Assembly (NCBI GenBank): GCA_041854955.1
Contig: JBHADF010000063.1
Coordinates: 1-52,722 of the forward strand
DNA length: 52,722 nt
From: CAMENZ01 sp041854955
Lineage (GTDB): Bacteria > Bacillota > Clostridia > Peptostreptococcales > Anaerovoracaceae
Reading direction: 5' to 3'
Shown here: one piece after another, positions 48,246 through 52,722 of the stretch
Layout: every line of letters starts with the position of its first letter
Position numbering within the stretch: the first letter of the stretch is position 1
Notes under the pieces: generated by a model
What the model saw: the letters and a program-made list of their open reading frames with translations, nothing else
Told to the model about the DNA's origin: nothing
Databases searched by the model: none
Translations under genes and position numbers: made by a program

Positions 48246-49814
48246 ATGAGAAAATTTTTAGCAATGCTCCTTTGCTTCGCAATGATTTTTACCTTAGCTG
48301 CCTGTAACAATAATGCTCCGGGCGGTGATGAGGCCACTACTTCACTGCGATTGGAAATGGAATCCTGGAATCCCACCGTTAAGGATGGGATAAACGCTAT
48401 GCTGGAAACCTACGGTAAAGATGGGGGTAAGTATGATGACACATCCTATGCGGTCTTCGACTTCGATAACACCTGCTCCATCTTCGACCTTCAGGAACAG
48501 TTGGCCATTTATCAGCTTCAAACCATGGCGTTTGCCTTTGCACCGGAGCAGCTGGGAGATATTCTTAAAACCGAGCTGGGTGACCTTAAGGCCAAGAGGG
48601 GAACGGATTATTGCACCGTAGATGCCAGCTATCAGGATTGGATAGACGACATAACGGTCGCCTATAAAAAGCTTTACGCAGATTACGGATCATTCACCCC
48701 TGAGGGGCTTTCTCCTGAACAGCAGGAGAAAATCCAAAAGGACGACACATGGAAAGAGTTTGCCACCAAGATGCGTGCCATGTATGACCTGGTATATGAT
48801 TCGGAGTCGGCAGCTGTGGCCTATCCATGGGTTCTCTATTGGTTCACCGGCATGACGGAACAGCAAGCCTATGACCTTGCAAAGAAATCACACACCGCCT
48901 ACAAGGATGTGGATTCGGAATATGTATCGTGGACTTCTCCCGAAAGTATAAAGAGCAAAATAGGTGTTGCCACCTATGAATGGACTAAGGGTGTTCAGGT
49001 CAGTGACAACATCAAAGAGCTGATGGCTGCCTTGAAGGATAACGGCATCAAAGTATGGATATGCTCTGCCTCCGCCACGGATAATATAATGGCGGCCATA
49101 GATGTTTGGGGGCTTCACGACTACATCGAAGGCGTTTTGGCTATGACAAATAAGCTGGACGGAGACGGAAAATACATAAACGAATATGATTATGAAACCG
49201 GATACCCTTGGCTTCCACAGGCTGAAGGAAAATGGAAGAAAGGCGAAATACCCACCAAATCCCAGACCTGGGGTGAAGGAAAGGTTACAGCCATAAGCAA
49301 TGTCTGCGGCAGCCTGTATGGCCATGGACCTATGGCAGGCTTCATGGATTCCACCGGTGACTATCAGTTCTGCACAGAGTATAAGACTCTCAAGCTGGTA
49401 ACCTGCTTTAACCGTGCATCCAGAAAGGTTACCGACGGCGGTGGCGTCATAGCCGAGCTGGCTGTTTACCAAAAGGATAATCTCAAGTACGATTTTGCAG
49501 CCGCAGATAAGGCAGGCGACACTCTCTATGTACTCCAAGGTCGTGATGAAAACGGAAAACGTACCCTGAGAAACAGTGAAAAGACCATAAGACTTGGCAA
49601 AGATGTGGAGCAGCTCTTCAGAACCTATGACGAAGGAGAACCGGACTACAATCAGGAACAGCTGAATTACATGATTAAAAATAATATGAGCACCGAAGAG
49701 GTTATAAATACCTTTGCTGTAAAGACTGATGCCGAAGATGGGGCTAATGTTTTGGGCTTTAAGTACGGATTCTTCCAAAAAGAAGAGCTCAGTGGCTATC
49801 ATACAAGGAATTAG
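48246..49814 (+). CDS. HAD-type phosphatase lipoprotein
   Basis: This is a 522-residue lipoprotein: lipobox TLAAC (Cys20), short linker, then a haloacid-dehalogenase fold. Motif I is VFDFDNTC (Asp72 nucleophile, Asp74), motif II is CSAS near 273, and motif IV GFMDSTGDYQF carries the metal acids; a large cap domain lies between motifs I and II. It resembles the phosphoserine-phosphatase-like group that includes phosphorylcholine phosphatase. It should remove phosphate from a small molecule outside the cell. The start follows AAGGAGGT. The substrate is inferred. Confidence 0.8.
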   Translation: MRKFLAMLLCFAMIFTLAACNNNAPGGDEATTSLRLEMESWNPTVKDGINAMLETYGKDGGKYDDTSYAVFDFDNTCSIFDLQEQLAIYQLQTMAFAFAPEQLGDILKTELGDLKAKRGTDYCTVDASYQDWIDDITVAYKKLYADYGSFTPEGLSPEQQEKIQKDDTWKEFATKMRAMYDLVYDSESAAVAYPWVLYWFTGMTEQQAYDLAKKSHTAYKDVDSEYVSWTSPESIKSKIGVATYEWTKGVQVSDNIKELMAALKDNGIKVWICSASATDNIMAAIDVWGLHDYIEGVLAMTNKLDGDGKYINEYDYETGYPWLPQAEGKWKKGEIPTKSQTWGEGKVTAISNVCGSLYGHGPMAGFMDSTGDYQFCTEYKTLKLVTCFNRASRKVTDGGGVIAELAVYQKDNLKYDFAAADKAGDTLYVLQGRDENGKRTLRNSEKTIRLGKDVEQLFRTYDEGEPDYNQEQLNYMIKNNMSTEEVINTFAVKTDAEDGANVLGFKYGFFQKEELSGYHTRN

Positions 49815-50153
49815 AAGGCTTTAACGGGTGAAATTAAGCTTAAAAGCAAAATTAAAAAGCGGCGATGGGCCTGTTCCTGTCGCCGCTTTCCACACAAAAA
49901 AAACAAGGTTTTTTCACTAAAATTTCACAATTATTCCTTTTTTTTACAAAAACTATTGTTTTTATCAGAATTATGTGGTATCTTCGAATAGTAGAACCTT
50001 TAGTGTATGCTGAAATTGTTATATAAAAAGCATGACATTTAAGGATTATGTATTCAATAAAATTGTGGATTCAAACAGGAGGTATGAATTTAGATTCATT
50101 GGGCTTGGAGCGACCTCCTGGTTTTGGCACCGCAAAAGAGAGGATTAAGAGAA
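49815..50153. other. Leader region before pilT
   Basis: This 339-base stretch holds a hairpin (AAAGCGGCGA 49856-49865 with TCGCCGCTTT 49880-49889) after the phosphatase gene, a candidate promoter (TTGTTT 49956-49961, 17 bases, TATCTT 49979-49984) and a structured leader directly before pilT (50073-50125). The rest is AT-rich without a gene. Confidence 0.55.
50073..50125 (+). promoter_or_regulatory. Hairpin that hides a strong ribosome site before pilT
   Basis: AAACAGGAGGT (50073-50083) pairs with ACCTCCTG plus GTTT (50113-50125, one bulge). Inside the loop ATGAAT (50084-50089) pairs with ATTCAT (50094-50099). The hidden AGGAGG would serve an ATG at 50084 that opens a 39-codon frame overlapping the pilT start in another frame. 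It could be a riboswitch-like or protein-controlled leader; it lacks the conserved blocks of c-di-GMP-I and -II aptamers. Confidence 0.45.
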
Positions 50154-51209
50154 ATGTATCTGGAACAGATTTTAGAAACGGCCATTTCGGCCCAGGCATC
50201 TGATATTCATATGGCGGTCGGACTTCCACCCATAGCTCGTGTAAACGGTAGCTTACTTCACATGGGAGACACCCAGCTTACGCCTAAGGATACCATCAGA
50301 TTTGCTCAGCAGATACTGGGAGAAAGGCTCTATAACAGCTTTTTGGAAAGCGGTGAGTGCGATGCAGGCTACGCTTACAAGGAAGTCAACAATTTCCGAG
50401 TAAACGTTTTCAACCAGCGCAATAACTGCGGCATTGTTATGCGACTGATTCCCTCTAAGGTTCCTTCCTTGGAATCTCTAAATCTTCCTGATGTATTTCG
50501 TAAATTATGTATGAAGCGTAAGGGACTAATTCTCGTCACCGGGCCTACAGGAAGCGGTAAGACAACCACACTGGCAGCCATGGTAGATTTTATGTCCCGA
50601 AACAGAAATGAACATATAATCACCATAGAGGATCCTATCGAGTATTTATTCAATCACGGTAGCGGCATTGTAAACCAGCGCCAGCTGGGCTCAGACACCA
50701 TGAGCTTTGATGCGGCCATCCGTGCATCCCTTCGAGAGGACCCTGATATTATCGTTGTAGGAGAAATGCGAGACCTGGCTACTATCTCAGCAGCCGTAAC
50801 GGCGGCGGAAACAGGCCACCTTGTATTATCCACTTTGCATACCATCGGTGCGGCTAAGACCGTAGACCGTGTTATAGACGTATTCCCCGCGGCACAGCAG
50901 TCTCAGATAAGAGCTCAGCTGGGAGCCGTACTTGAAGCCGTTATATCTCAGCAGCTGCTTCCTAACCGTACAAATACGGGCAGAAAGCTGGCTTTGGAAA
51001 TCATGCTGGCAAACCACGGTATCCTGAACCTGATCAGAGAGGGTAAGATATCGCAGATTCCCAATATGATGCAGCTGGGCGCCAATGAGGGCATGATCAC
51101 CATGGACCAATCCCTTATGCAGCTCTACAAAAGCGGCGATATAGATGAAAAGAATCTTTTGAAATATTGTGTAGACTATGCAGCAGTGAAAAAGATGCTG
51201 GGAGAATAA
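50154..51209 (+). CDS. pilT: Type IV pilus retraction ATPase PilT
   Basis: This is a 351-residue hexameric ATPase that powers pilus retraction. It begins MYLEQILETAISAQASDIHM as PilT does, with GPTGSGKTT (Walker A, about 126), the Asp box TIEDPIEYLF, Walker B DPDIIVVGEMRD, the His box TGHLVLSTLHT, and the ILNLIREGK block that equals the AIRNLIRE retraction motif. ATG 50154 follows AGAGAGGA; a TTG at 50124 in frame lies in the leader hairpin. pilC follows after 24 bases. No pilB is in the window. Confidence 0.94.
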   Translation: MYLEQILETAISAQASDIHMAVGLPPIARVNGSLLHMGDTQLTPKDTIRFAQQILGERLYNSFLESGECDAGYAYKEVNNFRVNVFNQRNNCGIVMRLIPSKVPSLESLNLPDVFRKLCMKRKGLILVTGPTGSGKTTTLAAMVDFMSRNRNEHIITIEDPIEYLFNHGSGIVNQRQLGSDTMSFDAAIRASLREDPDIIVVGEMRDLATISAAVTAAETGHLVLSTLHTIGAAKTVDRVIDVFPAAQQSQIRAQLGAVLEAVISQQLLPNRTNTGRKLALEIMLANHGILNLIREGKISQIPNMMQLGANEGMITMDQSLMQLYKSGDIDEKNLLKYCVDYAAVKKMLGE

Positions 51210-51233
51210 TTAAGGACAGGAGGGAAAGGTATT

Positions 51234-52448
51234 ATGGCTCAATTTAATTGTCGCCTCATGCTTGAAGACGGACGAGTAATAGAAGAATTATATCAGGCCG
51301 ATAATAAGAACGATTTACTCATGGCCTTTAAAAGCCGCGGCTACCTTCCTATCCAGGTTGAGGAGCATAAGGAATCCGTGGCCAATAAGTCTATAGGATC
51401 AAATAAGCTGAAGCTGAAGTCTCTTATATTATTCTGCAGACAGATGTCAACCCTGCTTCGTTCCGGAGTTCCCCTTGTCAGATGCTTTGACATCATCGCA
51501 TCTCAAAGTGATGACAAGCTTTTAAAAAAAGCTATGGAAGAGTTGTCCGGCGAGGTTCAGAGCGGAGCTGTTCTGTCAGCCGCTCTGGCTAAACAGGGAG
51601 AGCGCTTTCCGGAAATGCTGTCTAAAATGGTAGAGGTAGGAGAGGTGACGGGAGATATTACCGGCATATTGGGAAGAATGGCTTTTCAGTATGAAAGTGA
51701 TATGCGCATCAACCGAAAAGTAAGAGGTGCCATGACCTATCCCATAGTGCTGCTGATAGTTGCCTTTGGAGCTTGTACCTTCATGCTTATCGCCATCGTT
51801 CCCAAGTTTGTGGATGTATTCCAGTCTCTGGATGCGGAGCTGCCCTTTATGACGAAAGTGCTTTTGGCAGCCAGCAATTTCCTGGTGCATAAGTGGTATT
51901 TAGCCATAGCAGCATTTATAGGAATAGTGTATGGACTGAGGATTATGTTTAAAAATCCCAAGGTAAAGAGATGGATGGATGTAAAGAAGCTGACATGGAA
52001 GCTCTTAAAAGCACCTATGCAGAAAATTTTATCCGCTAAGCTTGCGCGGAATCTCCATACGCTTATATCCAGCGGTGTACCCATAGTACAAGCCATGGGC
52101 TTCGCCAATAAAAATATAAATAACATGTATGCCAATGAGGCACTGGACGAGGTAATAGTGGGAATTCAGCAGGGTAAAGGTATCTCTTCCCAATTGGCTG
52201 AGTACACTATTTTCCCCAAATTGCTGATATCCATGATATCCATAGGAGAGGCTGCCGGTAATTTAGAGGAAATGCTTTCCAAGACGGCGGACTACTTCGA
52301 TGAAGAAATGGATGCGGCCATATCCCAGCTCACCAGCCTGCTGGAGCCTGTTATGATACTAATTGTAGGCTTCATGATAGGAAGTATAGTTATGGCCCTT
52401 TACATGCCTATGTTCGGTATGATTACGGCAATGCAAAACGCCATGTAA
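51234..52448 (+). CDS. pilC: Type IV pilus inner membrane platform protein PilC
   Basis: This is a 404-residue membrane protein with two copies of the T2SF/GspF helical domain (about 65-190 and 265-390), each starting FCRQMSTLLRSGVPLVR- or FARNLHTLISSGVPIVQ-like, and three long hydrophobic segments (near 165, 215 and 375). The N-terminal ~55 residues form a small beta-rich domain. It anchors the assembly and retraction ATPases. A GGAGGG site precedes the start. Confidence 0.94.
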   Translation: MAQFNCRLMLEDGRVIEELYQADNKNDLLMAFKSRGYLPIQVEEHKESVANKSIGSNKLKLKSLILFCRQMSTLLRSGVPLVRCFDIIASQSDDKLLKKAMEELSGEVQSGAVLSAALAKQGERFPEMLSKMVEVGEVTGDITGILGRMAFQYESDMRINRKVRGAMTYPIVLLIVAFGACTFMLIAIVPKFVDVFQSLDAELPFMTKVLLAASNFLVHKWYLAIAAFIGIVYGLRIMFKNPKVKRWMDVKKLTWKLLKAPMQKILSAKLARNLHTLISSGVPIVQAMGFANKNINNMYANEALDEVIVGIQQGKGISSQLAEYTIFPKLLISMISIGEAAGNLEEMLSKTADYFDEEMDAAISQLTSLLEPVMILIVGFMIGSIVMALYMPMFGMITAMQNAM

Positions 52449-52549
52449 CCCTATGCGGGAGTGGCATACAAATATTGATGCTTATACACGCCACAGCGGA
52501 GGCGTATATAATAAATTTTCAGAATTTTCATCGAAAGGAGGAGAAAGAT

Positions 52550-52722
52550 ATGAACAAAATGCAAATCAAGAAGCGTAAAGGTTTCACTTTAATCGAATTA
52601 GTAATCGTAGTTGCTATTATCGGTATTTTAGCTTTACTTGTTTTACCTCAGTTTAACAATGTAACTAATGATGCCAAGATTAAGACCTTCGAAGGCAACT
52701 GCAAGACTGTAACTTCTGCCAT
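52550..52722 (+). CDS. Type IV prepilin, cut off by window end
   Basis: Only the first 57 codons are in the window. The leader MNKMQIKKRKG ends in the prepilin cleavage site: Gly before Phe+1, then FTLIELVIVVAIIGIL with Glu+5 and the hydrophobic assembly helix, ending ALLVLPQF. This marks a major-pilin-type subunit. AAAGGAGG precedes the ATG. A TATAAT at 52507-52512 next to a small inverted repeat suggests separate, possibly strong expression from pilTC. Confidence 0.93.
   Translation, partial: MNKMQIKKRKGFTLIELVIVVAIIGILALLVLPQFNNVTNDAKIKTFEGNCKTVTSA

Noticed and set aside
48083..48307. 74-codon plus-strand frame before the phosphatase gene
   Set aside because: No ribosome site, and it overlaps the signal peptide of the phosphatase in another frame.
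48888..49802. Minus-strand frame of 304 codons
   Set aside because: It is fully antisense to the HAD-type lipoprotein, whose signal peptide and catalytic motifs are clear, and has no ribosome site.
50041..50153. c-di-GMP riboswitch before pilT
   Set aside because: Pilus genes of clostridia often have one, but the conserved blocks of class I and class II aptamers are missing here.
1..52722. CRISPR arrays, tRNA or rRNA genes, insertion sequences
   Set aside because: I saw no regularly spaced short repeats, no cloverleaf with a CCA-type end, no rRNA-like stretch and no transposase.

Overview
This 52.7 kb window looks like a chromosome segment of an anaerobic, moderately low-GC Firmicute of the class Clostridia. 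The basis is strong AGGAGG-type ribosome sites, many U-tailed terminators, a CIRCE-controlled groESL, Rex, T-box, FMN and cobalamin riboswitches, desulfoferrodoxin, a 2[4Fe-4S] ferredoxin and a lone PepV/PepT/PepP peptidase set. The family Anaerovoracaceae/Family XIII or a neighbour is a guess. No rRNA, tRNA, CRISPR array, transposase or phage gene is visible.

Layout. 1-1.4 kb: a gene for a PD-(D/E)XK-type nuclease-like protein between two 173-bp direct repeats. 1.5-6.3 kb: secreted proteins, an orphan amino-acid-type binding lipoprotein, a NifU-like scaffold and PepV. 6.3-12.9 kb: an FMN riboswitch with the riboflavin importer RibU, then tsaE-tsaB-rimI-tsaD (tRNA t6A synthesis and N-terminal acetylation), an ABC-F ATPase, and acpP-rex. 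13-18.6 kb: a secreted protein and a ferredoxin on the minus strand, a P-loop/Asp23 fusion protein, Ogg, groES-groEL behind CIRCE, and a short-chain dehydrogenase. 18.7-25.8 kb: a GlnK/GlnL-like two-component system diverging from a complete branched-chain amino acid ABC transporter (livJHMGF); the space between them holds an array of TTGAAG hexamers with an exact 10-bp period. 26-34.9 kb: a nicotinamidase-like hydrolase coupled to a cysteine-desulfurase-like PLP enzyme, an aldo/keto reductase-ferredoxin protein, a small alarmone synthetase, glutathione peroxidase, a tryptophan T-box with a solitary TrpB2, PepP and an MFS transporter. 35-42.8 kb: unknown proteins, superoxide reductase, a Na/Pi-type transporter with a PhoU domain, PepT, and a truncated-KdpD/KdpE-like two-component system. 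42.8-45.3 kb: one long reading frame carrying chorismate synthase, chorismate mutase, shikimate dehydrogenase and shikimate kinase. 45.3-46.1 kb: a cobalamin riboswitch and terminator ahead of a 95-residue protein of unknown function. 46.2-52.7 kb: an AlkD-like protein, a 3-hydroxyisobutyryl-CoA hydrolase-like protein, a HAD-type lipoprotein phosphatase, and the start of a type IV pilus locus (pilT, pilC, pilin cut off by the window edge).

Together the genes suggest a peptide- and amino-acid-using anaerobe: Liv transport, several peptidases, and salvage of indole or tryptophan under T-box control. It also carries oxygen and redox defence (superoxide reductase, Gpx, Rex). The most unusual items are the four-domain aromatic enzyme, the phased TTGAAG array between the two-component system and liv, the B12 riboswitch in front of a tiny unknown gene, and the repeat-flanked nuclease-like gene. 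All functions are read from motifs and context only; no database search was run.
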